Source of the DNA: Streptomyces sp. MUM 203J
GTDB taxonomy: Bacteria; Actinomycetota; Actinomycetes; Streptomycetales; Streptomycetaceae
Direction: 5' to 3'
Length of the DNA: 47,681 nucleotides
NCBI RefSeq assembly: GCF_022414595.1
Contig: NZ_JADWYO010000052.1
Location: 1 to 47,681, forward strand
Positions within the stretch are counted from its first letter, which is position 1. Each line of letters starts with the position of its first letter. This document shows positions 1-8,417 of this stretch, one piece after another. The position numbers were made by a program, and so were the translations under genes. The notes beneath the pieces are model-generated. The model did no database searches. It saw only the letters and a list, made by a program, of their open reading frames with translations, and was not told the DNA's origin.

Positions 1-295
1 GTCCTCCAGGTGCGCGAGCGCCCGGGCGCACTCCTGCGCCTCGTCCTGTGCGTAGAAGGCGGAGCGGGCCGACGACGACCAGGCCGAGGCGGGCCCGGCG
101 GTCGCCGGCTCCGGCCGGAAGGCGCCGTCGACGGAAGAGGCACCCGACAGCGCCGCCCCTGCGGGCGGTCCGGTCAAGGGCGCCCACCAGGCCGGTCCCG
201 GGGCGGCGTCCACGCGTGCCGGGGGGACGCCCGAGGGCGACCCGAGCGGAGGCGAGGCAGCGGCCCCGCTGGTACGGAAGACGCAGCCCGGGCGG
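1..295. other. Left-edge segment before the first kinase, no assignable start
   Basis: The kinase frame stays open back to an in-frame TAG at 53-55, but between that stop and the kinase domain it has no ATG or GTG. The translated stretch is low-complexity Ala/Gly/Glu/Pro, as expected of a kinase N-terminal tail. On the minus strand, positions 60-1 read as a plausible protein segment (AFYAQDEAQECARALAHLED), which could be the end of a divergent gene cut by the window edge. Third-base GC cannot separate the two readings, because both frames share the same third positions. Confidence 0.3.
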
Positions 296-2215
296 TTGCT
301 GGCGGGGCGTTACCGGCTGGACGGGGTGCTGGGGCGCGGCGGTATGGGTACCGTCTGGCGGGCCGTCGACGAGACACTCGGACGGACCGTCGCCGTCAAG
401 GAGCTGCGGTTCCCCAGCAGCATCGACGAGGACGAGAAGCGGCGCCTGGTCACCCGGACGCTGCGCGAGGCGAAGGCCATCGCGCGGATCCGCAACAACG
501 GTGCCGTCACCGTCTACGACGTCGTGGACGAGGACGACCGGCCCTGGATCGTCATGGAGCTGATCGAGGGGCGGTCGCTCGCCGACGTCGTACGGGAGGA
601 CGGGACGCTGACGCCCCGGCGCGCCGCCGAAGTCGGGCTCGCCGTCCTGGACGTGCTGCGGTCCGCGCACCGCGCGGGCATCCTGCACCGTGACGTGAAG
701 CCGTCCAACGTGCTGATCGCGGACGACGGCCGCGTCGTGCTCACCGACTTCGGCATCGCCCAGGTCGAGGGTGATCCGTCCATCACCTCCACCGGCATGC
801 TCGTCGGTGCACCCTCGTACATCTCACCCGAGCGCGCCCGGGGCCAGCGTCCCGGTCCTGCCGCCGACATGTGGTCGCTGGGCGGGCTGCTGTACGCCTC
901 CGTCGAGGGCCACCCGCCGTACGACAAGGGCTCCGCCATCGCGACGCTCACCGCCGTGATGACCGAGCAGCTCGAACCGCCCCGGAACGCCGGGGCGCTG
1001 GACAAGGCCATCTACGGGCTGCTCGCCAAGGACCCCGCGCAGCGGCTGGACGACGCGGGCGCCCGGGCGATGCTCCACGAGGTCCTCGACGCCACCGAGC
1101 CGCCCGCCGCCGCGGCGGAGGGCGAACGACCGGCGGAGAAGACCCGGGTGGTGCCCCTTCCGCCCGGGCCGCCCGCCGTCCCGTCCGCCCGCAAGGCCCC
1201 GGACCGGGCCCCGGCCCCGGCGGCCGCCACCGCCAGTGCCGCCGCACCCGGCGAGGCCACCGCCGAGCGGCTGCGCGGCGCTCTCCGTGCCGTACGGAAC
1301 GCGGCGGCGGCCACCACCGCCAAGCCCGGAACCAAGTCGACCGCCACGGCGGAACGTTCCGGTCCGCCCGCTTCCACACGGGCGCCGCTCACGGACGTGG
1401 TGCCGCGCCGCGCCCTGGTCACCATCGCGGTCGTGGCCGTCCTCGCCGTCCTCGCCACGGTGCTGGCCTTCGCGTTCGGCGGTGACGGCCCGGGCGACGG
1501 CAAGGGCGGCACAGCCGGCGGCGACGGGACGTCCTCGGCCGGATCCACCGCCGGCGACGGCACCGGCGGTACGGACGCAGGTACCGGCGACGACGGCCGC
1601 CCTGACGGCGAACCCGGCAAGGAGGAGAAGGAGAAGGAGGCGGGCGGCGGCGACCAGCCCGGCACCACCACCGGTTCCGGCGACGACCCCGGGGACGGCA
1701 CGGGCGACGACGGCGCCCCGTCCTCCGGCTCGCCCGGCGACGGCGACGGCGAGAAACTCCCCGAGGGCTACGGGCTCGTCACCAACGACCGGTTCCACTT
1801 CTCCATCGCCATGCCGGAGAACTTCCGCCAGACCGCCATAGCCGGCCGCAACTCCGGTGCTGTCTTCAGTGTCGACGGAGGCTTCCCACGCCTCCAGGTC
1901 GACTACACCGACAGCCCGGGTGGCGACGCGGCAGCCGCCTGGCGTGCCGCCATGACGGCCGTCGCCGCCAGCAGCTCCGGCTACCGGCACCACGGCATCA
2001 AGCCCGTCGAATACAACGGCTACCCGACGACCGCCGATTGGCAGTTCGAGCGCAAACAGAGCGGCGAGCGGGTATGGGTGCTCAACAGGGGGTTCAAGGT
2101 CGACGCCACGCACGGGTACGCGATCATGATCACCTGCAAGTCCGGTGAGTGGGACGGCGAGGAGTGCACCGAGCTGCGGGACACCGCGTTCGCCACGTTC
2201 CGGCCCACGGACTGA
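296..2215 (+). CDS. Membrane Ser/Thr protein kinase with extracellular C-terminal domain
   Basis: PknB-type kinase that phosphorylates Ser/Thr of cytoplasmic proteins, probably in response to an extracellular cue. Numbering from the TTG at 296, the glycine loop GRGGMG is at 13-18, the ATP lysine in VAVKEL at 35, HRDVKPSN at 131-138 with catalytic Asp133, and DFG at 151-153. A Pro/Ala-rich linker leads to one transmembrane segment at about 373-395. A Gly/Asp-rich stretch follows, then a folded module (about 488-639) with two cysteines near its end. The same kind of module, opening with LPEGY or similar, ends the next two kinases. The start is unsure: TTG296 sits right at the kinase domain without a convincing Shine-Dalgarno, and no ATG/GTG exists upstream in frame. 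Kinase identity is certain; the substrate is unknown. Confidence 0.9.
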   Translation: MLAGRYRLDGVLGRGGMGTVWRAVDETLGRTVAVKELRFPSSIDEDEKRRLVTRTLREAKAIARIRNNGAVTVYDVVDEDDRPWIVMELIEGRSLADVVREDGTLTPRRAAEVGLAVLDVLRSAHRAGILHRDVKPSNVLIADDGRVVLTDFGIAQVEGDPSITSTGMLVGAPSYISPERARGQRPGPAADMWSLGGLLYASVEGHPPYDKGSAIATLTAVMTEQLEPPRNAGALDKAIYGLLAKDPAQRLDDAGARAMLHEVLDATEPPAAAAEGERPAEKTRVVPLPPGPPAVPSARKAPDRAPAPAAATASAAAPGEATAERLRGALRAVRNAAAATTAKPGTKSTATAERSGPPASTRAPLTDVVPRRALVTIAVVAVLAVLATVLAFAFGGDGPGDGKGGTAGGDGTSSAGSTAGDGTGGTDAGTGDDGRPDGEPGKEEKEKEAGGGDQPGTTTGSGDDPGDGTGDDGAPSSGSPGDGDGEKLPEGYGLVTNDRFHFSIAMPENFRQTAIAGRNSGAVFSVDGGFPRLQVDYTDSPGGDAAAAWRAAMTAVAASSSGYRHHGIKPVEYNGYPTTADWQFERKQSGERVWVLNRGFKVDATHGYAIMITCKSGEWDGEECTELRDTAFATFRPTD

Positions 2216-2257
2216 GCGCGGGCACGTATCGTGAGAGCGCGTGGACCGTATGGGACC

Positions 2258-2285
2258 GGATCGGGTGCGTAACTGCACCGGATCC
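2258..2285. promoter_or_regulatory. Inverted repeat between first and second kinase genes
   Basis: GGATCGGGTGC and GCACCGGATCC pair in 10 of 11 positions around the loop GTAACT. It lies between the stop of the first kinase and the Shine-Dalgarno of the second, so it may be a terminator or an operator. There is no U-run after it. Confidence 0.4.
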
Positions 2286-2332
2286 GACCGGATGTGACGG
2301 GCCGGGGGGAAGCGGGCTGGTGGGGAGGCGTC

Positions 2333-4939
2333 GTGGACGACTACGCGGGAAGGGTGCTCGCGGACCGCTACCGCCTGCCGCTGCCCACCTCTGACGACGA
2401 CCCGTCCACCGGCGCGTACGACGAGCCGTATGCCTCCCTCGTCGAGACCCGGGCCTTCGACAGCTACAGCGGCCAGGAGGTCGTGATCCGGCAGGTTCCG
2501 CTGCCGGAGACCGTGGATGCCGAAGTCGTCGACGGAGACGACGTCCAGGACGCGTACCGGACGTACGGCCGAGGCGGTTCACAGCAGCAGGCGCGGCTGT
2601 ACGGGCGGGACCGTGACCGGGGGCGCCGGGCGGCGGCCTTGGATCCGGCCGTCCAGCGGGCCGTCGAGGCGGTGCAGGCGGTCGCGCGGATCCCCGACCA
2701 TCCCCGGCTCGACCAGGTCTTCGACGTCTTCACCGAGGACGGCTCGCTCTGGATCGTGAGCGAGCCGATCGCCGCCCGGCCGCTCGCCGCGCTGCTCGGG
2801 GACAGGCCGCTGGGCCCGTACCGCGCCGCCGAGATCGCCTCCGACCTGCTTACCGCGCTGCGCGCCCTGCACGCACACGGCTGGACCCACCGGAACATCA
2901 CCACCCGTACCGTGCTGGTCTGCGACGACGGGCGCGTCGTCCTCTCCGGGCTCGCGACCGGTGCCGCCGAGGAGGCGCTGTGCGGGTACGCGCCCGTACC
3001 ACCGCCGGACGACGACCACGGCGACCACGACGACCACGACGACCACGGCGACCACGACGACCACGACGACCACGGCGACCACGGCGAGCACGGCCTTCCC
3101 GAACTCTTGGGCGATCCCGGGAGTTCGGGTGATCCCGAGGAGGCCGCCGCCCCCGGAGGCCCGGACACCGGCCCGGACCGGGCCCCGCTGCCCCTGCCGC
3201 CCGCGCCTCCCGCCCTGCCCAGCGGCTATCAGCCACAGTGGGTGAACGAGCTGGCCGACCGCATCGCGGACGACGAGGACGACGCCCAGGACGGCAGCCC
3301 CGGCCGTCGGCCGGACGGCGACGCCCCGCGCGCGCTCCTCGCCGGTACGTGGCGGGACGGCCCCGCCCGGACCGGCCCCGTCCCGGCGGGCGGCGGCAGG
3401 TCCCCGTACGGCGACATGCCCCCGTACGGCGGCCCCCGCGCGGGCCTCCGCGTCGATGCCCAGAGGGCCGAGGCCCGGCAGCCCGAACCCCAGGGGCCCG
3501 CCGTCCAGCCGCTCGGCGCCCCGCGCCCGTACGGCTCCGCCTCACGCACGCCCGCTGGCCGGCAGCCGCCCCGGCCGGCCTCGGGACAAGGTCCCGGCCA
3601 GGGGCCCGAGCCGGAGCTCCGGCAGCCCGCCCCCTACCGCGGCCCCGCCACGCCGCTCGCCGCCGAGCGGGCCCGGCAGGCCAGGATCGCCGTCGTCGGG
3701 CCCGTCACCGAGCGGTGGGCGCCGGAGCAGGCGGGACCCGTGCACGGCACCTGGCAGCTCGCCCCGCCCGTCGGACCCGCCACCGACCTGTGGGCCCTCG
3801 GGGCCCTGCTCTTCCGCGTCCTCCAGGGACACGCCCCGTACCCGGAGGACAGCGCTCCCGAGCTCGTCCAGATGGTGTGCGCCGAACCGCCCGCCTTCGC
3901 GGAGGAATGCGGGCCGCTGCGGCCCGTCGTCGAGTCGCTGCTGCGCCAGGACCCCACCGAGCGGCCGGACTACGAGGAGCTGCGCGGCTGGCTGCGCTCG
4001 CTCATCCGGTCGGCGCCCGAGCCCGACGCGGGCCTGTCTCTCGTGCCGATGCCGTCCGCCGACGACACCCGGCTGCCGATCCTGCGCCGCCGCGGAGACC
4101 TGGAGCGCAGGCGCCGGGCCCGCGCCCCCGAGATGCGTCGCGAAGCCGACCGCCCCGCGCCCCGGTCCCAGCCGCACCGCCACCGGAAGGCCAGGGAACG
4201 GGGGCCCGCGCGCCGAAACTCCGGGAGCCCGCGGGCCCTGGGGCGCACGCTCCTGCTGCTGATCCTGCTCGCGCTCGCCGGGGCCGTCGCGTACGCCGTG
4301 CTGTTCATGCCCGGGAAGGGCGCCCGGGACCGCTCCCAGGCCCCCGCGGGCAGTACGGCCCTCCCCACCGCGACCACGCCCGCGACGGACCCGGAGGCCG
4401 GCCCGACCGAGTCGGCGGCGCAGCGCCCCGCCCCCGGCGGCCAGGCGCCCTCCACCAACGCCGTCACGCCCACGGCCCCCCGGCTCCCCGAGGGTTACGC
4501 CCTGCGCGACGACCCCGAGGGCTTCCAGGTCGCCGTCGACCGTACCTGGCGCCGCAGCCCCGTCAACGAGATCGGCCAGGTCCGCTACACCGGGGGCGAC
4601 TTCACCCTCGTGGTGGTCCCCGGCCGCGACACCATCCGCACCTCCGGCGCCGACCCGCTGGAGTACCAGCGGGAGAAGGAGCGCGAACTCCAGCCGTGGC
4701 GGGACTCGACCTGGGCGTCCGCGACCGGGCTGCGCCGCATCGACGAGGGGCGGCAGTCCATGGCCGAGGGCCAGTTCACCTGGCAGGACGCGGGCGGCCG
4801 CAACCTGTACGTGCGCAACCTCGCCGTCCTCGTCGACGACACGTACCACGTCATTCTGGCCATCGGCCCCGAGTCCGAGCGTGACAGGGTCACCGCGTTC
4901 CACGAGCAGGCGACCCGGAGCTATCGCGTCACCCGCTAG
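2333..4939 (+). CDS. Membrane pseudokinase with His/Asp repeat insert
   Basis: Clearly built on the Ser/Thr kinase plan but missing the catalytic residues. GTG2333 is chosen because GGGGAGG lies 4 bases upstream; it gives 868 residues. The glycine loop is absent. The position of the ATP lysine is Arg53 (VVIRQV). HRD is HRN (186-188), so the catalytic Asp is lost, and DFG is replaced by SGL (205-207). The small lobe and catalytic-loop region are separated from the C-lobe (resuming near 459 with ERWAPEQAG and continuing through DLWALGALLF) by about 240 low-complexity residues. This insert contains a run of about 27 residues made almost only of His, Asp and Gly. One transmembrane helix lies near 636-658. 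An outside module (about 717-868, LPEGYALRDDPEGF) is shared with the neighbouring kinases. It probably acts as a scaffold or regulator of the flanking kinases; that role is inference. Confidence 0.85.
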   Translation: MDDYAGRVLADRYRLPLPTSDDDPSTGAYDEPYASLVETRAFDSYSGQEVVIRQVPLPETVDAEVVDGDDVQDAYRTYGRGGSQQQARLYGRDRDRGRRAAALDPAVQRAVEAVQAVARIPDHPRLDQVFDVFTEDGSLWIVSEPIAARPLAALLGDRPLGPYRAAEIASDLLTALRALHAHGWTHRNITTRTVLVCDDGRVVLSGLATGAAEEALCGYAPVPPPDDDHGDHDDHDDHGDHDDHDDHGDHGEHGLPELLGDPGSSGDPEEAAAPGGPDTGPDRAPLPLPPAPPALPSGYQPQWVNELADRIADDEDDAQDGSPGRRPDGDAPRALLAGTWRDGPARTGPVPAGGGRSPYGDMPPYGGPRAGLRVDAQRAEARQPEPQGPAVQPLGAPRPYGSASRTPAGRQPPRPASGQGPGQGPEPELRQPAPYRGPATPLAAERARQARIAVVGPVTERWAPEQAGPVHGTWQLAPPVGPATDLWALGALLFRVLQGHAPYPEDSAPELVQMVCAEPPAFAEECGPLRPVVESLLRQDPTERPDYEELRGWLRSLIRSAPEPDAGLSLVPMPSADDTRLPILRRRGDLERRRRARAPEMRREADRPAPRSQPHRHRKARERGPARRNSGSPRALGRTLLLLILLALAGAVAYAVLFMPGKGARDRSQAPAGSTALPTATTPATDPEAGPTESAAQRPAPGGQAPSTNAVTPTAPRLPEGYALRDDPEGFQVAVDRTWRRSPVNEIGQVRYTGGDFTLVVVPGRDTIRTSGADPLEYQREKERELQPWRDSTWASATGLRRIDEGRQSMAEGQFTWQDAGGRNLYVRNLAVLVDDTYHVILAIGPESERDRVTAFHEQATRSYRVTR
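3011..3093 (+). repeat. In-frame GAC/CAC tandem repeat encoding a His/Asp tract
   Basis: Short units such as GACCACGACGACCAC repeat in the pseudokinase gene and encode alternating Asp, His and Gly. The repeat lies in the insert that splits the kinase fold. Such tracts can bind divalent metals and can change length by slippage; both points are inference. Confidence 0.8.
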
Positions 4940-5058
4940 GCACATCCGTACGACCATGTGAGTAACGCTCAGTGGTCAACTCGGCCCTGCGGCCTGTCAG
5001 GCAGAGCGGACAGAGCGGGCAAGTGCATCACGGTGCGGTCTCCTTGGGCGCCCCGCGG

Positions 5059-5087
5059 TTCCGCCCGCCGCACACCCTCCGTAACCT
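5059..5087 (+). promoter_or_regulatory. Possible promoter of the third kinase gene
   Basis: A -35-like TTCCGC (5059-5064) and a -10-like TAACCT (5082-5087) stand 17 bases apart. The predicted start of transcription is near 5094, about 28 bases before the GTG. The match is modest. Confidence 0.3.
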
Positions 5088-5122
5088 TGCTCCGAAGCTG
5101 TGGTGGGGGCGAGCGGAGACAC

Positions 5123-6835
5123 GTGGAACACATGCAGGGCACAGGTGCGGGGCTGCTGCTCGCCGGTCGGTACCGGCTGGGCGAGAGCATCGGCCGCGGG
5201 GGCATGGGCAGGGTGTGGCGCGCCCATGACGAGGTGCTCCACCGGACCGTGGCCGTCAAGGAACTGACGGCGGGCCAGTACGTCTCCGAAGCCGACCGTA
5301 CGGTCCTCCACGCGCGTACCCAGAAGGAGGCGCGGGCCGCCGCGCGGATCAGTCACCCGTCCGTCGTCACCGTCCACGACGTGCTGGAACACGACGACCG
5401 GCCGTGGATCGTCATGCAGTACGTGGACGGCCAGTCGCTCGCGGACGCCATGAAGGACGCGCAGGACGGGGGCGTCGACGCGCGGGAGGCCGCCCGCATC
5501 GGCCTGCACGTGCTGGGCGCGCTGCGCGCCGCGCACGCGGCCGGGGTGCTGCACCGGGACGTCAAGCCCGGCAACGTCCTGCTGGCCCGGGACGGCCGGG
5601 TGCTGCTCACCGACTTCGGGATCGCCGCCATCGAGGGCGACTCCACGATCACGCGCACCGGCGAACTGGTGGGCTCCATCGACTACCTGGCGCCCGAGCG
5701 GGTCCGCGGCGGCGACCCCGGACCGGCGTCCGACCTGTGGGCGCTGGGCGCCACGCTCTACGCGGCCGTGGAAGGCGGCTCCCCCTTCCGCCGTACGTCG
5801 CCCATCAGCACCATGCAGGCCGTCGTCACCGAAGAGCCTCCGGCCCCGGTCCGGGCGGATGCCCTGGGGCCGGTGATCACGGCACTGCTGCGGAAGGACC
5901 CGGCGGCCCGGCCCGATCCGGCGGAGGCCGAGCACATGTTCGTCGAGGCCATGGAGGGCCGCTACCCGGCCGCAGCCCAGGCGTATGTGCCGACGCGGAC
6001 GCTGAAACCGGGCGAGCGGGACGGAGACCTGACCGGTGCGGCGGACGGCACGGCGACCGGCGCGGGGGGCACCGCGGAGCCTCCGGGCGAGCTGACGCAG
6101 CCGCCGACGACGAGGACGGCGTCGGCGGACGAGGCCGGAAAAGGGGCTTCCAGCGCCGCACCCGGCCCCCGCACGCCCCCGCCCCCGCCCCGGCCGCGCC
6201 GTGCGCGGCGGACCGCGCTGGCCGTCCTCGCGGCGGCCCTCGTCGGCGCGGGCACCAGCTTCGCGGTGCTCCAGTACGTGAACACCGGCGGGGCCCCGCA
6301 GTCCGTCACCGCCGGCCCGGCCGGCCGGCCGACCGGAGACCCGGGCACCGGGTCCACCGCGGATCCCGTCTCGGGCAAGGGGCTTGAGGGATGGCACCGG
6401 GTACAGGACCCGGAGGGCTTCAGCCTGCTCGTCCCCAAGGGCTGGGAGCGTCAGCTGGACGGCGACCAGATCGACTACACCCCGGACAACGGCAAGCACC
6501 GCATCCGGGTCAGCGTCGACCGGTCGCCCGATTTCGAGAACCCGTACATGCACATGCTGGACGTGGAACGGCGATTGAAGGACAGATTGCCGGAGTATCG
6601 CCGGATCCAGCTTCACGCGAATACGTTCCGTGATCAACTGGAATCCTGTCTCTGGGAGTTCACCTGGCTGGAGAAGAAGACCCATCCCGGAAAGCGCCAC
6701 GCGATCGACCAGGTGTACTACACGGACGACGGAACCGAGTACGCGCTGTACATGTCGTCGCCCGAGGAGAGCTGGGCGACCACACGGGAGCAGTTCGACA
6801 TCGTGCTGCGCCACTGGCGACCCGCCGAGGGGTGA
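5123..6835 (+). CDS. Membrane Ser/Thr protein kinase with extracellular sensor
   Basis: Active-looking PknB-type kinase. GTG5123 is preferred because GGAG ends 4 bases upstream; ATG5132 is the alternative. The product is 570 residues. Glycine loop GRGGMG is at 24-29, ATP lysine in VAVKEL at 46, HRDVKPGN at 144-151 with Asp146, and DFG from 164. A Pro-rich linker precedes one transmembrane helix (about 365-387). The outside part (about 418-570) begins GLEGWHRVQDPEGFSLLVPKGW and matches in layout the C-terminal modules of the two preceding genes. The fourth kinase starts 30 bases downstream with its own ribosome-binding site, so the two are probably co-transcribed. Ligand and substrates are unknown. 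Confidence 0.93.
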   Translation: MEHMQGTGAGLLLAGRYRLGESIGRGGMGRVWRAHDEVLHRTVAVKELTAGQYVSEADRTVLHARTQKEARAAARISHPSVVTVHDVLEHDDRPWIVMQYVDGQSLADAMKDAQDGGVDAREAARIGLHVLGALRAAHAAGVLHRDVKPGNVLLARDGRVLLTDFGIAAIEGDSTITRTGELVGSIDYLAPERVRGGDPGPASDLWALGATLYAAVEGGSPFRRTSPISTMQAVVTEEPPAPVRADALGPVITALLRKDPAARPDPAEAEHMFVEAMEGRYPAAAQAYVPTRTLKPGERDGDLTGAADGTATGAGGTAEPPGELTQPPTTRTASADEAGKGASSAAPGPRTPPPPPRPRRARRTALAVLAAALVGAGTSFAVLQYVNTGGAPQSVTAGPAGRPTGDPGTGSTADPVSGKGLEGWHRVQDPEGFSLLVPKGWERQLDGDQIDYTPDNGKHRIRVSVDRSPDFENPYMHMLDVERRLKDRLPEYRRIQLHANTFRDQLESCLWEFTWLEKKTHPGKRHAIDQVYYTDDGTEYALYMSSPEESWATTREQFDIVLRHWRPAEG

Positions 6836-6865
6836 CTTCCTCGGCGCGAGCGGAGGAGATGTGCC

Positions 6866-8293
6866 GTGTCGGTCGAAGGCTGGAGACCGGAGGAGCAGGG
6901 GGAACTGCCGCGACAGCGAGAACGGCGGGAACAACCGCACGCCGAGCCCGGTGAGGCGCGTCGGATCGTCGGCCGCTACCGGCTCGAGGTCCGGCTCGGG
7001 CGCGGCGGCATGGGCACGGTGTGGCGCGCGTACGACGAACTGCTCGGCCGCCGGGTCGCGGTGAAGGAACTGCACGTCGACACGGACGGCGGGGGCGTCG
7101 CGGGGCGTGGCCGCACCGGCGGGGCGGGGGACCCGTCGGTCGACTCCACCCTGCGGGAGGCCCGCGCCGTGGCCCGTGTGCATCACCCGCACATCGTGTG
7201 CGTGCACGACGTGGTGGCGGAGGACGGCGTTCCGTTCATCGTCATGGAGCTGGTGGAGGGCGTCACGCTGGCCGAGCGGATCGCGGAGCACGGCCCGGTC
7301 GACGCCCGGGAGGCGGCCGCCATCGGGCTCGCCCTGCTGTCCGCGCTGCGCGCCGCGCACGCGATCGGGGTGCTGCACCGCGACCTGAAGCCCGCGAACG
7401 TGCTGCTGGAGGAGTCCACGGGGCGGGTCGTGCTCACGGATTTCGGCATCGCCCAGCTCGCCGGGGCGACGACCCTGACGGAGGACGGGATGTTCGTCGG
7501 GTCGCCCGAGTACACCGCGCCGGAACGGGTGCAGGGCCACCGGGCCGGGCCGGCGTCGGACCTGTGGTCCCTGGGGGTGCTGCTGTGTGCGGTGATGACG
7601 GGGCGGTCGCCCTTTCACCGAGACTCGCTGGGCGGGGTGCTGCACGCGGTGGTGGAGGCGGAGATCCGGCCGCCCGCCGGGACGGGCCCGCTGCTGCCGG
7701 TGGTACGGGGCCTGCTGGAGCGGGATCCGGCGCACAGGCTCGGCGCGGCGGAGGCGGAGCGGCTGCTGCGGGTGGGGTGGGCGGCGGATGCGGCGGGGCC
7801 CGAGGGTGCCGCGCCGGGGCGGGCGGTGGAACCGGACGTTCCGGTGCATGACCGGCCCGTGGGGCGGGTGGGGGAACAGGGGGACGCGCGGGCGGGGGCA
7901 CGGTCTCATGTGCGCTCACCCGGGGAGGGCGGCGGGGGCTCCGGCCGGCCGGGCGGGGATGCGCGGGACCAGGCGGGGCGGGGACTGCCGCCGGTGGAGG
8001 CGATGAGGGAGGAGCCCGGCGTGAGGGACCCGGCCCGGGTGGGGGAGCGGGCCCCGGGCGGTGCCCCCGACTCCGTGCCGTACCGACAGTCCATGGCCTC
8101 GCCGCACCCGCGCATGCCGCCCGCGCCCCCCTCCCGCCCCCTCTCCCAGGTGCCGCCCCCGCCCCCTTTTCCACCCCCCTCCCCGCCCGCCCCACGGGTG
8201 CGCAGGCGGCCCTCTCCGCTCACCGGGCTGCTGGCGGGGCTGCTCCTCGCCGCTCTGGTGGCGATCGGTGTGCTGGTGCTCACCACCCGCTGA
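6866..8293 (+). CDS. Membrane-anchored Ser/Thr protein kinase, no extracellular domain
   Basis: Fourth kinase of the cluster, 475 residues, starting at a GTG with GGAGGAG 7 bases upstream. Glycine loop GRGGMG at 45-50, ATP lysine 67, HRDLKPAN from 171 with Asp173, and DFG at 192-194 are all present, so it should be active. A Gly/Ala-rich insert follows the lysine strand. A long disordered Pro/Gly/Arg tail leads to one transmembrane helix at about 452-472, which is almost the end of the protein. Unlike its three neighbours it therefore has no outside sensor. It may depend on a neighbouring kinase for input; that is inference. Confidence 0.92.
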   Translation: MSVEGWRPEEQGELPRQRERREQPHAEPGEARRIVGRYRLEVRLGRGGMGTVWRAYDELLGRRVAVKELHVDTDGGGVAGRGRTGGAGDPSVDSTLREARAVARVHHPHIVCVHDVVAEDGVPFIVMELVEGVTLAERIAEHGPVDAREAAAIGLALLSALRAAHAIGVLHRDLKPANVLLEESTGRVVLTDFGIAQLAGATTLTEDGMFVGSPEYTAPERVQGHRAGPASDLWSLGVLLCAVMTGRSPFHRDSLGGVLHAVVEAEIRPPAGTGPLLPVVRGLLERDPAHRLGAAEAERLLRVGWAADAAGPEGAAPGRAVEPDVPVHDRPVGRVGEQGDARAGARSHVRSPGEGGGGSGRPGGDARDQAGRGLPPVEAMREEPGVRDPARVGERAPGGAPDSVPYRQSMASPHPRMPPAPPSRPLSQVPPPPPFPPPSPPAPRVRRRPSPLTGLLAGLLLAALVAIGVLVLTTR

Positions 8294-8417
8294 TTCCGGC
8301 CGACAACGCGCTGATCAGGGCTTATCTGCCAGTGAACGCTGGCGTGATGTGCGGGCCCGGCGAAAACGCGTTACCGACGGGTACACAAAGGGCCCGGGCG
8401 CGCATACCCTCACCCCC

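Noticed and set aside
1..213. Possible divergent minus-strand gene ending left of the window
   Set aside because: Only about 20 residues look protein-like and no start codon with a ribosome site separates it from the kinase; not enough to call a gene.
2961..3245. Thr-rich plus-strand frame across the His/Asp repeat
   Set aside because: It is the repeat read in another frame, giving poly-Thr, and the pseudokinase frame continues through it.
4997..7909. 970-codon minus-strand frame opposite the kinases
   Set aside because: His/Arg/Pro-rich shadow of the kinase genes with no recognisable motif.
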